Of a DNA stretch of 64,000 nt, positions 52,209-62,264 are shown piece after piece. The position numbers and the translations under genes were made by a program. Source of the DNA: Treponema_I sp045597345 (GTDB lineage: Bacteria; Spirochaetota; Spirochaetia; Treponematales; Treponemataceae); NCBI GenBank assembly GCA_045597345.1, contig JAZLJW010000143.1, positions 33,959 to 97,958 on the forward strand. Reading direction: 5' to 3'. Each line of letters starts with the position of its first letter. Position 1 is the stretch's first letter. The notes below the pieces were generated by a model, which ran no database searches, had not been told where the DNA came from, and saw only the letters and a list, made by a program, of their open reading frames with translations.

Positions 52209-52622
52209 TTAATCGTTATCTTTTTTTGCCGTATCAATACTGCCACGGAATACAAAGAAACGGTCGTACAGGTATTCCAGCACAAAGTTTGCCAGCATAT
52301 TCAGAGCCGTTACCAGATATTCATTCCACAGCAGGGTTTCTGCCTGATAATTACCAATCCAGGTAGAAGCCGGCGTAAATACCAGATAAAAGGCCGCTAC
52401 TTTTAGCATGGCCACCGGCACATTATTGGCCGACTGGAAGGTAAACTTCCGGTTCAAGGTAAAATTCCACAGAACCGAAAGAGTCAGAGCAATCAGATAA
52501 CAGGGCCAGTAAGGCCATTTAATCAGTTCATTCAGCAGGCTGAAGGCAATAATTTCAATACCGCCAGCTGATACAGAAAAGAACGTAAACTTCAAGGTTC
52601 TCAGCAATTCATTATTTTTCAT
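52209..52622 (-). CDS. GtrA-family membrane protein
   Basis: 137 residues, four membrane helices, with NFTLNRKFTF between the second and third and FVLEYLYDRFFVF at the end, as in GtrA flippase-like proteins. These help move lipid-linked sugars across the membrane. Last gene of the minus-strand ECF group, 33 bases after ecfT. Confidence 0.87.
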   Translation of the reverse strand: MKNNELLRTLKFTFFSVSAGGIEIIAFSLLNELIKWPYWPCYLIALTLSVLWNFTLNRKFTFQSANNVPVAMLKVAAFYLVFTPASTWIGNYQAETLLWNEYLVTALNMLANFVLEYLYDRFFVFRGSIDTAKKDND

Positions 52623-52655
52623 GTGACTGCTCCATTTTTTATCTTTTTATGTTTT

Positions 52656-53489
52656 TCACACAAAAGGATTCCAGAAACGTTCGCCATCCCAAAAGGTCAC
52701 GATCAGGCTGAAGGTCAGCAGGGCAACGCCCAGCGCCAGAGCACACCAGTCCTTCCGCGTAAATGGTCGTTCCACATACCAGGTCCGTTTTTTATTCTTA
52801 CCAAACCCCCGCAGCTCCATGGCGTTTGAAATAGTATCAATGCGGGCAAGGCTTGAAAGAATCAGCGGCAGAAGAATGTTTACCGAATTCTTCAGCCGGT
52901 TCCACAGTTTTTCACTTTTTCCCAGTTCCACACCACGGGCCTGCTGAGCCTGACTGATATTGTGATAATCCCGCTGGATGTCCGGGATGTAGCGGAGTGC
53001 AATACTAACCGCATATCCAATCCGGTAAGAAACTCCGATCTTATTCAGGCTTGCTGCAAACTCACTGGGATTGGTAGCCGATATGAACAGAATTGCAACC
53101 GGTAAGGCAACGAAATACTTCAACGAAATATTCAGATGATAAAAAAGCTGCTCCGCCGTCACCTCATACCGCCAGAACAGGTGACACAGAACATGATGGG
53201 TTCCGTACAGTTTGGTTCCCTGTTGCGGGTCAAAGATGAATATAAAGATGTTGTTCAGCAGAAGGAAAACCAGCATGAACACCATCATAAAGCGGACTTC
53301 CCGCAGTTTTATGTGACTCAGTTTGAAGAAGAGGAAACTGCAGGCCATCAGAACTACCAGCACGCGGGTATCATAAGTCACCATACCGGCAAAAGTGAAC
53401 AACAGGAAAAAAGTCAGTTTGGTCGTTCCAGTCAGGTCATGAACAACACTCTGTCGGGGAAGATAATTCAATACGGTTTGTGCAGCCAT
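52656..53489 (-). CDS. ecfT: ECF transporter transmembrane component EcfT
   Basis: 277 residues. Helices in the N-terminal half, then coupling motifs QQARGVELG and NAMELRGFG, and a last helix. Start codon overlaps the ecfA stop. It links the fused ATPase to the S component encoded upstream; the set is a complete group II-like transporter. Confidence 0.92.
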   Translation of the reverse strand: MAAQTVLNYLPRQSVVHDLTGTTKLTFFLLFTFAGMVTYDTRVLVVLMACSFLFFKLSHIKLREVRFMMVFMLVFLLLNNIFIFIFDPQQGTKLYGTHHVLCHLFWRYEVTAEQLFYHLNISLKYFVALPVAILFISATNPSEFAASLNKIGVSYRIGYAVSIALRYIPDIQRDYHNISQAQQARGVELGKSEKLWNRLKNSVNILLPLILSSLARIDTISNAMELRGFGKNKKRTWYVERPFTRKDWCALALGVALLTFSLIVTFWDGERFWNPFV

Positions 53490-55240
53490 CAGACAGTTTC
53501 CTCCCGTTTATTCCGCTCATATTCTATGAACCGGTCAACAAATTCCACCCGCCGTTCAGCCGCTATGCCGCAGCGTTCAGCCAGAGTAAACAGGCTTGTC
53601 TCTTTAAGTGCTGCCTGTTCTATCAATTCCGGATTACACAGTACGGCAGCACTGGTAGTATCCGCCAGCAGGTGACCGTTACTGAAAACTATGGCTCTGG
53701 GTGTGTACTCCAGCATCAGGTGCATGACGTGAGTAATCATCAGAATGGTTACGCCTTTCCGGTTCAGTTCGCACAGGAACTCCATAATTTCCGTATACCG
53801 GCGGTAATCCTGGCCGGCAGTAGGTTCATCAAGAATAATCAGTTCGCAGCCCATTACCAGAATACTGGCAATGGTAACCCGTTTTTTCTGGCCGAAACTC
53901 AAGGCGGAAATAGGCCAGTTACGGAATTTATACAGACCACAGATTTTCAGCGTATCTTCTACCCGCTGCCGTATCTCTTCTTCACTCAATCCGCTTTTTG
54001 CAAGGCTCAGGGCAACCTCATCATAAATCATGGTCTTGCTGATCATCTGGTTCGGGTTCTGCATAACATACCCGATACGTTTTGCCCGCTCCCGGATACT
54101 GTCGTCGGTGATATCGTGACCATCAAGAACCAGCTGCCCTGAATCAGGGCTTTCAAAACCACAGATCAGCTTTGCCAGCGTAGACTTTCCGGCGCCGTTT
54201 CGCCCGATAATGCTGACCATTTCACCGCGTGCCACCGAAAAGCTGACGTTTTCCAGGGTCTTCTGCCCCTTTTCATACCCAAAAGACACATCACGTACTT
54301 CAAGAAAAGGTGCCAGTTCTTCTGCCGGTTTCCGCGGCTGCTGGCTGATGAACCAGTCTGTAACCTTACGGCACGACTCTGTATCCAACGCCACCGTGTT
54401 GATATGCGCCGGTTTCATGGCCTCCGTAACCGTCACTCCAGCATACTTCATGGCCGTAATATACAGCGGTTCCCGTATGCCGTTTTCTTCCAGCAGGTTG
54501 CCTGCCAGAAGCTGATCTGGAGTTGTATTGGCAATAATCCGGCCCTCTGCTATCAGCACAATCCGGTCCACATTTCGCCAGAGCACGTCTTCAAGACGGT
54601 GTTCTACAATCAGAACAGTGGTTTCGCTTTTCTGCTGGATTTCGTCTATCAGCTCGATAACCTGTTTACCGGTAGCCGGATCCAGGTTTGCCAGCGGTTC
54701 ATCAAACAAAAGGACTTTAACGTCATCTACCATGACGCCGGCAAGGCTGACCCGCTGCTTCTGCCCGCCGGAAAGTTCATGGGGTGCTTTTTCAAGGTGC
54801 TGTTCTACGCCTACGGTGGCAGCCACCTTCTGTGTTATATCATGCATGCGCTCCTGGGGAACGCAGTCGTTTTCAAGGGAAAATGCTATGTCTTCTGCAA
54901 CCGTCAGACCGATAAACTGGCCGTCCGGGTCCTGCAGAACAGTGCCAACACTGTGGCTTAATTCAAAAATACCGGCTTTAGAAGCTTCAACACCATTTAT
55001 GGTCAATGACCCGGTACATTCCCCTGCATAGCTGAAGGGAACCAGTCCATTGATACAGTTTGAAAGGGTACTTTTACCGCTGCCGGAAGGACCTGCAATC
55101 AACACCCGTTCTCCCGGATAGATGTCCAGGTTGATGTTATACAGGGTAGGGCGTTTCTGGGCCCGATACTGAAAAGTAAAATCTTTAAATGAAATAATGG
55201 GAGTAGGGGAGTCCGTAGTAACCTCTGATAGCAGGATCAC
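53489..55240 (-). CDS. ECF transporter ATPase with two fused ABC domains
   Basis: 583 residues from GTG 55240. First ABC domain: GPSGSGKST, LSGGQKQR, VLLFDEPLANLD. Second: GRNGAGKST, LSFGQKKR, LIILDEPTAGQD. The two halves replace the EcfA1-EcfA2 pair. Second signature is LSFGQ, a mild variant. Sits between the S component and EcfT genes in one operon. Confidence 0.93.
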   Translation of the reverse strand: MILLSEVTTDSPTPIISFKDFTFQYRAQKRPTLYNINLDIYPGERVLIAGPSGSGKSTLSNCINGLVPFSYAGECTGSLTINGVEASKAGIFELSHSVGTVLQDPDGQFIGLTVAEDIAFSLENDCVPQERMHDITQKVAATVGVEQHLEKAPHELSGGQKQRVSLAGVMVDDVKVLLFDEPLANLDPATGKQVIELIDEIQQKSETTVLIVEHRLEDVLWRNVDRIVLIAEGRIIANTTPDQLLAGNLLEENGIREPLYITAMKYAGVTVTEAMKPAHINTVALDTESCRKVTDWFISQQPRKPAEELAPFLEVRDVSFGYEKGQKTLENVSFSVARGEMVSIIGRNGAGKSTLAKLICGFESPDSGQLVLDGHDITDDSIRERAKRIGYVMQNPNQMISKTMIYDEVALSLAKSGLSEEEIRQRVEDTLKICGLYKFRNWPISALSFGQKKRVTIASILVMGCELIILDEPTAGQDYRRYTEIMEFLCELNRKGVTILMITHVMHLMLEYTPRAIVFSNGHLLADTTSAAVLCNPELIEQAALKETSLFTLAERCGIAAERRVEFVDRFIEYERNKREETV

Positions 55241-55273
55241 CGGCTGTTTCCGTAGTGACCCTGCCGTATATAC

Positions 55274-55825
55274 TTATTCTTCAGTATCCAGTGAGCCTTT
55301 TTTGGCTACGGTTTTTGAGTATGCAAATGCCAGAAGACCACCAATGATAACGGTTGTCAGGATATTTGCAAGAGCAGCCATACCGCCCTGTGCAAATACT
55401 TTGTTGGCAGGTTCTGCATAGATAAGGATATCAAGACCTGGAGCAATTACCAGCCAGGCTGCCAGATGGGCAACGATGTTGGAAACAGCAAACCAGCAGC
55501 ATCCTTTTACGTTGAATTCACCTTCTGCAAGACCGGTTTTCTTGCTGAATACACCGGCAACAATACCTACAACGGTAGAAGCAATTACCCAGCTCCACCA
55601 TGGTGCGCCACCCCAGCTCAGGTCAATAAGGGTATGACCGATAAAGCCGATAAGGGCCCCTGCAACAGGTCCGTACAGAGCAGCCAGCAGACCAAGAACA
55701 GCATACTGAACACTGATGTTGGTGTTAGGAATACCACTTGGAATTGCAACAAAGCGGCCCAGAACAAAGAACAGTGCAGCACCGATACCTACGGCTACAA
55801 CTGTTTTGATTGACATCTTTTTCAT
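55274..55825 (-). CDS. ECF transporter S component, UPF0397 family
   Basis: 183 residues, five to six helices. Starts SIKTVVAVGIGAALFFVLGR and contains IPSGIPNTNISVQYAVLG, LIGFIGHTLID and PWWSWVIAS, matching the UPF0397 family, whose members are often named riboflavin or unknown-vitamin binders. GGAGGAAACG before ATG. First gene of its operon; no riboswitch was recognised in its leader, so the substrate stays open. Confidence 0.88.
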   Translation of the reverse strand: MKKMSIKTVVAVGIGAALFFVLGRFVAIPSGIPNTNISVQYAVLGLLAALYGPVAGALIGFIGHTLIDLSWGGAPWWSWVIASTVVGIVAGVFSKKTGLAEGEFNVKGCCWFAVSNIVAHLAAWLVIAPGLDILIYAEPANKVFAQGGMAALANILTTVIIGGLLAFAYSKTVAKKGSLDTEE

Positions 55826-55907
55826 TCGTTTCCTCCGAAGTCAAAAAATCTTCATTAACTATACCTTTAAAGTATCGGTATCGAAAAGATAACCATTACC
55901 CTTTGCA

Positions 55908-55936
55908 TTGTGTAAAAAAGGGTACTGTGGTAGAAT
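55908..55936 (+). promoter_or_regulatory. Promoter of araD operon
   Basis: TTGTGT (55908) and TAGAAT (55931) with a 17-base gap. The operator starts in its last base. Same arrangement as at 49353-49405. Confidence 0.7.
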
Positions 55937-55955
55937 TGCGTTAACGTACACGCAA
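55936..55955 (+). promoter_or_regulatory. LacI-type operator 2
   Basis: TTGCGTTAACGTACACGCAA: the right half equals operator 1 and the left half differs in two bases. Supports control of araD, the binding protein and the YesM/YesN genes by the 49420 regulator. Confidence 0.82.
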
Positions 55956-56007
55956 ACAATATTACTAACTTTTTCCTTCACTACGAAGGTCAATCAGGAG
56001 ATAAAAA

Positions 56008-56754
56008 ATGAGTTCACCGTATCAGTCATTAAAAGAAGAAGCCTTTGAAGCCAACATGGAAATCCCAAAACGTGGTCTTGCCATTTATACCTGGGGTAAT
56101 GTCTCTGCTTACGATAAAGCAAAAGGCGTTTTTGCCATCAAACCATCTGGAGTTCCCTATGACACCATGAAGGTTGATGATATCGTTGTTCTGGACCTTG
56201 ACGGCAACAAAGTTGAAGGTACCATGAATCCTTCCTCTGATACACCTACTCATATCCAACTGTACCGCAATTTCCAGGATATTGGTGGTATTACCCATAC
56301 CCACTCACCACACGCTACTAGCTGGGCACAGGCATGTCGCGGTATTCCGTTGTTGGGAACCACCCACGCAGATCACTCTGCAAATCCTGTTCCCTGCACC
56401 CCTATGATTACCAAAGAGCAGGTAGAAAAAGCCTATGAAGATGAAACCGGTATCCTTATCGTGAATACATTCCTCCATCCTGAAACTGTTGGTGCTAAAG
56501 ACTGCTATGGAGAACCATTAAAACCACTGGTTCCGTCTGAAAACCCCATGGTTCTTGTTGCAGGCCATGGACCGTTTACCTGGGGTGCAAATGCTGCAAA
56601 ATCAGTGTATAATGCAGCTGTGCTTGAAGAAATCGCACGCATGGCTTGGATTACTATGCAGGTTAATCCTCAGATTTTCAGACTTCCAGAATACGTTGTA
56701 GATAAACATTATCAGCGTAAGCATGGAAAAAATGCTTATTACGGACAAAAATGA
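56008..56754 (+). CDS. araD: L-ribulose-5-phosphate 4-epimerase
   Basis: 248 residues. Class II aldolase/adducin fold: TWGNVSAYD, KPSGVPYDTM, THTHSPHATSWA zinc motif, TTHADH, and VAGHGPFTWG. It turns L-ribulose-5-phosphate into D-xylulose-5-phosphate, the step after the 50442 kinase. AGGAG before ATG. It overlaps the next gene by 4 bases. Confidence 0.95.
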   Translation: MSSPYQSLKEEAFEANMEIPKRGLAIYTWGNVSAYDKAKGVFAIKPSGVPYDTMKVDDIVVLDLDGNKVEGTMNPSSDTPTHIQLYRNFQDIGGITHTHSPHATSWAQACRGIPLLGTTHADHSANPVPCTPMITKEQVEKAYEDETGILIVNTFLHPETVGAKDCYGEPLKPLVPSENPMVLVAGHGPFTWGANAAKSVYNAAVLEEIARMAWITMQVNPQIFRLPEYVVDKHYQRKHGKNAYYGQK

Positions 56755-57848
56755 CAAAAACAAACCTGAAAAAAGCAGAATCGACAGGTTCTGCTTTTTT
56801 TATACTTTTAGTACTTCTTTTTCTTACAGCCTGTTCTAAAGGCACTTCACCTAAAGCTGTTTCTACTACCGGCATTAAAGACAATAGTTTTTTTACTACA
56901 CGCACTGTAACGGAATCTACCACACAGCCTGAACTCATTGTCGGTTTTTCTCAAATTGGTGCCGAAAGCGCCTGGAGAACCTGTAACACAGAATCAATGC
57001 AGACCGCTGCAGAGGAAGCCGGCATTAAACTGCTATATGCCAATGCTGAACAGAAACAGGAAAACCAGATAAAAGCCATCCGGTCGTTCATTGTCTATCA
57101 GGTAGATGTTATTGTTTTTGTTCCCATCGTGCAGGATGGCTGGGACAGTGTTTTAAAAGAAGCCCGCGATGCTGGCATTCCAGTCCTTATTACTGACCGC
57201 AAAATCAATACAACAGATCCCTCACTTATCGCAGGCCATCTTGGAACAAACGGCTTTGAAGAAGGGCGTCGTGCTGCACGTTTTCTCCTTGAAAAATTCT
57301 CAGATAATTCTCCTGAACAGCAACTTTCAATCTTAGAACTACGAGGTACCGATGGTGCCTCCATTACCACAGACCGTTATGAAGGGTTTCGTGACATTAT
57401 CAAAACTGATTCAAGATTCAACATTGTCTACAGCGAATGCGGTGATTACCTGAAATCCCGTGGTACCGAAATCGGTCATCAGATACTTTCAGCCTGCAAA
57501 ATAGAACATCCAGGTGAATTATGGGCTAACGGCCATAAAATCGACATCATTTATTCTCACAACGATTCTATGACTCTGGGTTTTATCCAGGTTCTCCGCG
57601 AATACGGTATTAAACCAGGTACTGATGTTACTATCGTTTCCGTTGATGCCGAACAGGCAGCCATAAACCTGCTGAAGCAGGGCGACATAAATTGTGTTGT
57701 AGAATGTAATCCCAAAATGGGAGAACAAGCCATGAATCTGATTCAGTCTTTAGGTCAGGGAAAATCCATCCCTATGGAAAACATTGTTAATGAACGTGTT
57801 TTCACTGAATGGGATGATTTGACTAATCTACCACCACGTGGCTACTGA
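56751..57848 (+). CDS. Sugar ABC transporter substrate-binding lipoprotein, RbsB/YtfQ type
   Basis: 365 residues. Hydrophobic helix and lipobox LTACSK. Periplasmic-binding fold: IVGFSQIGAESAWRTCNTES, TDRKINTTDPSLIAGHLGTN, LELRGTDGAS, and YSHNDSMTLG. YtfQ (galactofuranose) and related pentose binders share GFSQIG-AESAWR. It may serve the permeases of 61222-64000 (opposite strand), and it sits between araD and the two-component genes, so it could also be a sensor partner of YesM. Confidence 0.88.
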   Translation: MTKTNLKKAESTGSAFFILLVLLFLTACSKGTSPKAVSTTGIKDNSFFTTRTVTESTTQPELIVGFSQIGAESAWRTCNTESMQTAAEEAGIKLLYANAEQKQENQIKAIRSFIVYQVDVIVFVPIVQDGWDSVLKEARDAGIPVLITDRKINTTDPSLIAGHLGTNGFEEGRRAARFLLEKFSDNSPEQQLSILELRGTDGASITTDRYEGFRDIIKTDSRFNIVYSECGDYLKSRGTEIGHQILSACKIEHPGELWANGHKIDIIYSHNDSMTLGFIQVLREYGIKPGTDVTIVSVDAEQAAINLLKQGDINCVVECNPKMGEQAMNLIQSLGQGKSIPMENIVNERVFTEWDDLTNLPPRGY

Positions 57849-57861
57849 TGAGATTCATACC

Positions 57862-59319
57862 ATGAAATTGAAAACCTTCAATCCTTATAGTAAAAGCCTC
57901 AAAAAGACTCTTTGGCTTTCATATTCCTTTATCATTGTTCTAATGATTCTTCCTACGGTCTACTTTTCAACAGTTTCAACGCAACATACAAAGCAATATG
58001 ATATGATTATTACCAACGTAAGCCGCGCTAACCGTTTGAATCAGATTGTAAAAGCCGATATTTCAAATGAAATATGGGATATCGTTGCGGGGAAAAAAGC
58101 ATTTTCCAGCGGAAGACAATATGAAATTCTTGATACCATCACAAAAACCATCAATGAGATGATGGATACTACTCAAGACGAAAACAACCGTCAGGTATTG
58201 ATTGTTGCAACCCGTACCCTCCGCACATTGGAACGATATGTTGATCAGTTAGGCCGGCAGATTATCAGTAATTCTTCTGTTGCAGAAAATGAAACGGTAC
58301 TGGAAGATATCCGGGGTATATGCTCTTTGCTCTACGATATATTGCAGGACTTTATCGTTACTGAAATTGAATCTGCTGCCATCACCAATGAGCGCATTAA
58401 AAATGCCAATCGTAACGCCATGACATTTCTCATTTCCACTTTGGTCATGGTAACTTTTTTTGCTTTATATACTTTTATTTTCATTCTGAATGCCATCCGG
58501 CGTCCTATCCGCGACATGCAGGATCTTTCTACCCGCATTGCACAGGGAGACCTGGAAGCCCGCACAGAACTGGCCCCTATCGAAGAATTAAAAGGCCTTT
58601 CAGACAACCTTAACCAGATGGCCGGTGAAATTCAGAACCTTATTGATCAGAACACCCAGGAACAGAAAAATCTGCAGAAAGCAGAAATGAAAACCCTGCA
58701 AGCCCAGATTACTCCTCACTTTTTGTACAATACTTTTGACACTATTATCTGGCTTGCAGAAAGCGAAGAATACGAAAAAGTTATCGAAATTACCCGTGCT
58801 TTTTCTGACTATTTCCGTATTTCGCTCAGTAAAGGTCATGAATGGATTACCTTTGAAAACGAATTTCATCACGTTCAGAACTACCTGAAAATCCAGAAAA
58901 TCCGTTACCGGGATATTCTTGACTATACCCTTGATTTTGATGAATCCCTGAAAACATCCCGGGTATTGAAACTGATTCTTCAACCCCTGGTAGAAAATGC
59001 CATATATCATGGTATCAAGAATAAACGTGGTAGGGGTATGATAACTGTTACTGCCCGTAAAGTTGAAAAAGACGAAATTCCCTGTGCCTGGTGCTGCGTA
59101 GAAGATAACGGCATGGGGTTTACACCAGAACGGCTACAGCAGGTTCTTGAAGAATTGAGTAAAACCGAAGACAATGAAACTCTTTCTGCAACTTATGGTC
59201 TCTATAATGTTAATAAAAGATTGACTTTATATTATGATACGTCGGTAACACTTTCCATTGAAAGTGAGTTCCGTAAAGGCTCAAAAGTTTCATTTACCAT
59301 TCCCCTTAAAGAGATGTAA
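57862..59319 (+). CDS. YesM-type sensor histidine kinase
   Basis: 485 residues from ATG 57862; GTG 57838 is also open. Helix 1 (about 15-37), extracellular helical domain, helix 2 (about 193-215), HAMP to 270, then the His_kinase domain with the phospho-acceptor in QITPHFLYNTFDTI and the ATP-binding DNGMGF and YGLYNVNKRL. Partner is the AraC-type regulator 17 bases after it. It likely senses a sugar or a sugar-bound binding protein. Confidence 0.92.
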   Translation: MKLKTFNPYSKSLKKTLWLSYSFIIVLMILPTVYFSTVSTQHTKQYDMIITNVSRANRLNQIVKADISNEIWDIVAGKKAFSSGRQYEILDTITKTINEMMDTTQDENNRQVLIVATRTLRTLERYVDQLGRQIISNSSVAENETVLEDIRGICSLLYDILQDFIVTEIESAAITNERIKNANRNAMTFLISTLVMVTFFALYTFIFILNAIRRPIRDMQDLSTRIAQGDLEARTELAPIEELKGLSDNLNQMAGEIQNLIDQNTQEQKNLQKAEMKTLQAQITPHFLYNTFDTIIWLAESEEYEKVIEITRAFSDYFRISLSKGHEWITFENEFHHVQNYLKIQKIRYRDILDYTLDFDESLKTSRVLKLILQPLVENAIYHGIKNKRGRGMITVTARKVEKDEIPCAWCCVEDNGMGFTPERLQQVLEELSKTEDNETLSATYGLYNVNKRLTLYYDTSVTLSIESEFRKGSKVSFTIPLKEM

Positions 59320-59336
59320 TCTTACGGAGAAACGTG

Positions 59337-60932
59337 ATGTACAGTGTATTTATTGTTGATGATGAAGTTATTGTCCGCGAAGGTATCCGCAGCAAAATTG
59401 ACTGGGATAATCTTCCCTTTACATTTGCTGGTGAAGCATCAGACGGTGAGCTTGCATTATCGATGATTCAGGATATTAAACCTGATATTCTCATTACTGA
59501 CATTAAAATGCCTTTTATGGATGGTCTTGAATTAGCTAAAACAGTCAAAAAAATGCAACCATGGATTCGCATTATCATTCTTTCCGGCCATGATGAATTT
59601 GACTATGCTAAAAAAGCAATTTCCATCGGTGTTGAAGACTATATCCTTAAACCTTTTACCTCTGATGACCTTCTTACCAGTATGAATAAAATTGCTGAGT
59701 TATTGGACAACCAAAAAAAGGAATTGTCAAATATAACCAGACTGAAAAATGAAATTGAAGCTTCTTCGAATTTAATCCGGGAAAAATTTCTTTCAGACCT
59801 TATACTTGGTGCCTTAAACAGTTCAGATGCCATTGAGAAAGCATCTGAATTATCCATTTCATTATTATCACGCTATTATCTGGTTATTATTTCTGAGCTT
59901 CACAGTGATACCAATTCTATTAATGACTTGATAACCGCAAAATCATGTCTGCTTTCGACTTCTGCCAATAATTCTGATATCGTCAGCTTTTTTTTATCAC
60001 CTTTTTCTTACATTTCCATCATAAAAGGGTCGCAAATCGAAGTCATAGAAGAACTGGCATATTCTTTTGCCGATGCTATACAGCATGCCATCTCTAAAAA
60101 CACCAGTTGCACGGTGACAACAACCATCGGTTCTACCGTAGATCGCACAGCACTTATCACCAAATCATATCAAGATGCCAATCAAATTTTAGGATTTTGT
60201 ACTGATTACTCAAAAAGTCGTATCATTGGGTTACAGGATATAAAAAAGAGTTCAGATAACTCTTTTGAAGTTATTCAAACTGATCCATTGATGGATAGAA
60301 TACGATACGCAACTATAAATGAACTTGATGACATTATTGAACAGTATTTAACGTTATTAGGGGAAGATACTTTTCAGTTTAGTGTTATGGCTTCCTATCT
60401 TTTTATCGATGTAATTATGGCTGCTTCAAAACTAATTGAAGAAGCAGACGGTAATATTAAAGATGTTATGCCAGAGGTTCTTAGTCATACATTTGTTGCT
60501 CAGGCTGTAGAAAACCGCTCCACTTTTTCAGAAAAAATATGTCTTGTACTGAAAACAGTTATAACCTACCGGGATTCCCATCTTCAGGGTAAGTATAATG
60601 ATGTAATTATCCGCTCAAAAAAGTATATTGATGATAATTATGCTAATCCCGATATTTGTCTTCATTCTGTTGCTGAGGAAGTGCACTTCAGCCCAAATCA
60701 CTTCAGCACTATTTTTTCTCAGGAATGTGGCATCACATTTATAGAGTATTTAACTTCTGTAAGGGTTGAAAAAGCAAAAATTCTGTTGGCTAATACCCAA
60801 AAAAAATCTTCGGATATAGCATACGAAATAGGATTCAACGACCCACATTACTTTAGTTATATCTTTAAAAAAGCAACAGGATTTACCCCCCGGGATTATC
60901 GAACTAACTGTATCGAAAACAAGACACATTAA
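59337..60932 (+). CDS. YesN-type response regulator, AraC family
   Basis: 531 residues from ATG 59337 (GGAGA 7 bases upstream). Receiver domain with phospho-Asp in ILITDIKMPFMDG, a long middle domain, and a C-terminal double HTH (VAEEVHFSPNHFSTIFSQE and AYEIGFNDPHYFSYIFKKATG). Pairs with the YesM kinase to control sugar uptake genes; its targets may include the divergent-facing importer on the minus strand. Confidence 0.93.
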   Translation: MYSVFIVDDEVIVREGIRSKIDWDNLPFTFAGEASDGELALSMIQDIKPDILITDIKMPFMDGLELAKTVKKMQPWIRIIILSGHDEFDYAKKAISIGVEDYILKPFTSDDLLTSMNKIAELLDNQKKELSNITRLKNEIEASSNLIREKFLSDLILGALNSSDAIEKASELSISLLSRYYLVIISELHSDTNSINDLITAKSCLLSTSANNSDIVSFFLSPFSYISIIKGSQIEVIEELAYSFADAIQHAISKNTSCTVTTTIGSTVDRTALITKSYQDANQILGFCTDYSKSRIIGLQDIKKSSDNSFEVIQTDPLMDRIRYATINELDDIIEQYLTLLGEDTFQFSVMASYLFIDVIMAASKLIEEADGNIKDVMPEVLSHTFVAQAVENRSTFSEKICLVLKTVITYRDSHLQGKYNDVIIRSKKYIDDNYANPDICLHSVAEEVHFSPNHFSTIFSQECGITFIEYLTSVRVEKAKILLANTQKKSSDIAYEIGFNDPHYFSYIFKKATGFTPRDYRTNCIENKTH

Positions 60933-61026
60933 GGTAAATACGTTTGGTCAAGGCACGTACGCCTTCGGCTATCTTAAGGCTTTGACTCAGCCGTGTTTAA
61001 GGTTTCGTAATAAACCCTAAATGAAA

Positions 61027-61078
61027 AGGTCGCCTAAGTAACACTTAAGCGACCTCAAGGAGGAGAAAACCTTTTTGA
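61027..61078. terminator. Hairpin between convergent units
   Basis: AGGTCGC-c-TAAGT-aac-ACTTA-a-GCGACCT (61027-61055), then CAAGGAGGAGAAAACCTTTTT. Twelve pairs plus a T run on plus; read on minus it has an A/T-rich flank too. Likely terminates both the YesN gene and the importer operon. Confidence 0.65.
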
Positions 61079-61221
61079 ATTATACCTATGGCGGTCTAAC
61101 ACAAAAATGAAGGAAAACCTCTTTTAATATTGCACTTTATTAATGGAGCTTTCCTTTTTGTATAATTCAGCAATCGCCTGTTGCACTCCAGACAATTGCA
61201 GAATAATCATCAACAATTCTT

Positions 61222-62262
61222 TTAGGCTTTAGAGGCTTTGTTTTTCCGTGAAAGTACAACACTCTGTACTACAAGGAAGATACAAATCATCATAGCTACA
61301 GTGATATTTGTCCACCATGCATCATCAAGACCTAATGAAGAAACAATATTCTTGATCGTTGCAAGAGACAATACACCAAAGAATGTACCTACAATGTTAC
61401 CAACACCACCGGTCAACATGGTTCCACCAATAATGGATGATGCGATTGCGTTCATTTCAGCTCCTGCGGCATGAGAAGGTGCTGCAGAACCTACATGCAT
61501 GAAGTAAACAAATCCACCAATACTGGCAATAACACTACAAATGAAATGTGCCAGGAACTTTGTACGGCGTACATTAATACCAAGCATATTTGCACTCTGT
61601 TTATTTCCACCTACTGCATAGAAACTACGTCCAAGTTTAGTCCATCTGAGAACAACAAAAAGCACTAAAACAATAACTAAAGCAACAATTACTCCAGGTT
61701 CTACATAAGCAGGAATATACACACCCTTTTTGGTATATGATCCCATTCCCGGAATATAAATACGTAAGTTTTTCAATGCCTGGAAACCAGCATGCTTTAC
61801 ATTAAACTGTGTTGCGTTAACGATAGTGGTCATACCTTTAGCAAAGAACATACCCGCTAAAGTTACGATAAATGGCTGTATATCAAGAACTGCTACAAGA
61901 TAGCCTTGAACAGCACCAAAAAGTACACCAATCATCAGTGCAATACCAATGGCACCTATAACTGAACCACCTTTCATATCCAGATGAACAGCGCAACTCA
62001 TACATACCAGAGCAGTCATAGTACCAACACTAATATCAATACCACCAGTTATCATAACCAGACTTAACGAACATGACAGGATAATCAGAGCTGCATTTTC
62101 GTTCAGAATGTTAAAAAACTGCTGAGGTTTACGAAATCCTGATCCCAGTATAACGATTGCCAGAATATACATGGCGAAAAAAACACAAACAGTAATCATA
62201 AGCAGCAGGTTTGTGTCATTAAGACCGACTTTCTTTTTTGAACTGAGTGTCTTATCTTTCAT
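61222..62262 (-). CDS. Sugar ABC transporter permease, YjfF/RbsC type
   Basis: 346 residues, about ten helices. Family motifs GGIDISVGTMTALV, VTLAGMFFAKGMT, and YAVGGNKQSANMLGINV. Works with the second permease 3 bases upstream in the operon. Part of a ribose/galactofuranose-type importer. Substrate likely a pentose or furanose because of the araD neighbourhood. Confidence 0.92.
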   Translation of the reverse strand: MKDKTLSSKKKVGLNDTNLLLMITVCVFFAMYILAIVILGSGFRKPQQFFNILNENAALIILSCSLSLVMITGGIDISVGTMTALVCMSCAVHLDMKGGSVIGAIGIALMIGVLFGAVQGYLVAVLDIQPFIVTLAGMFFAKGMTTIVNATQFNVKHAGFQALKNLRIYIPGMGSYTKKGVYIPAYVEPGVIVALVIVLVLFVVLRWTKLGRSFYAVGGNKQSANMLGINVRRTKFLAHFICSVIASIGGFVYFMHVGSAAPSHAAGAEMNAIASSIIGGTMLTGGVGNIVGTFFGVLSLATIKNIVSSLGLDDAWWTNITVAMMICIFLVVQSVVLSRKNKASKA

Positions 62263-62264
62263 AA

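Noticed and set aside
55826..56007. Riboswitch before the UPF0397 transporter gene
   Set aside because: No recognisable FMN, TPP, cobalamin or folate-type core; only a divergent promoter region.
61810..61825. Third LacI-type operator (GTTGCGTTAACG)
   Set aside because: Lies inside a permease coding sequence and has no right half.
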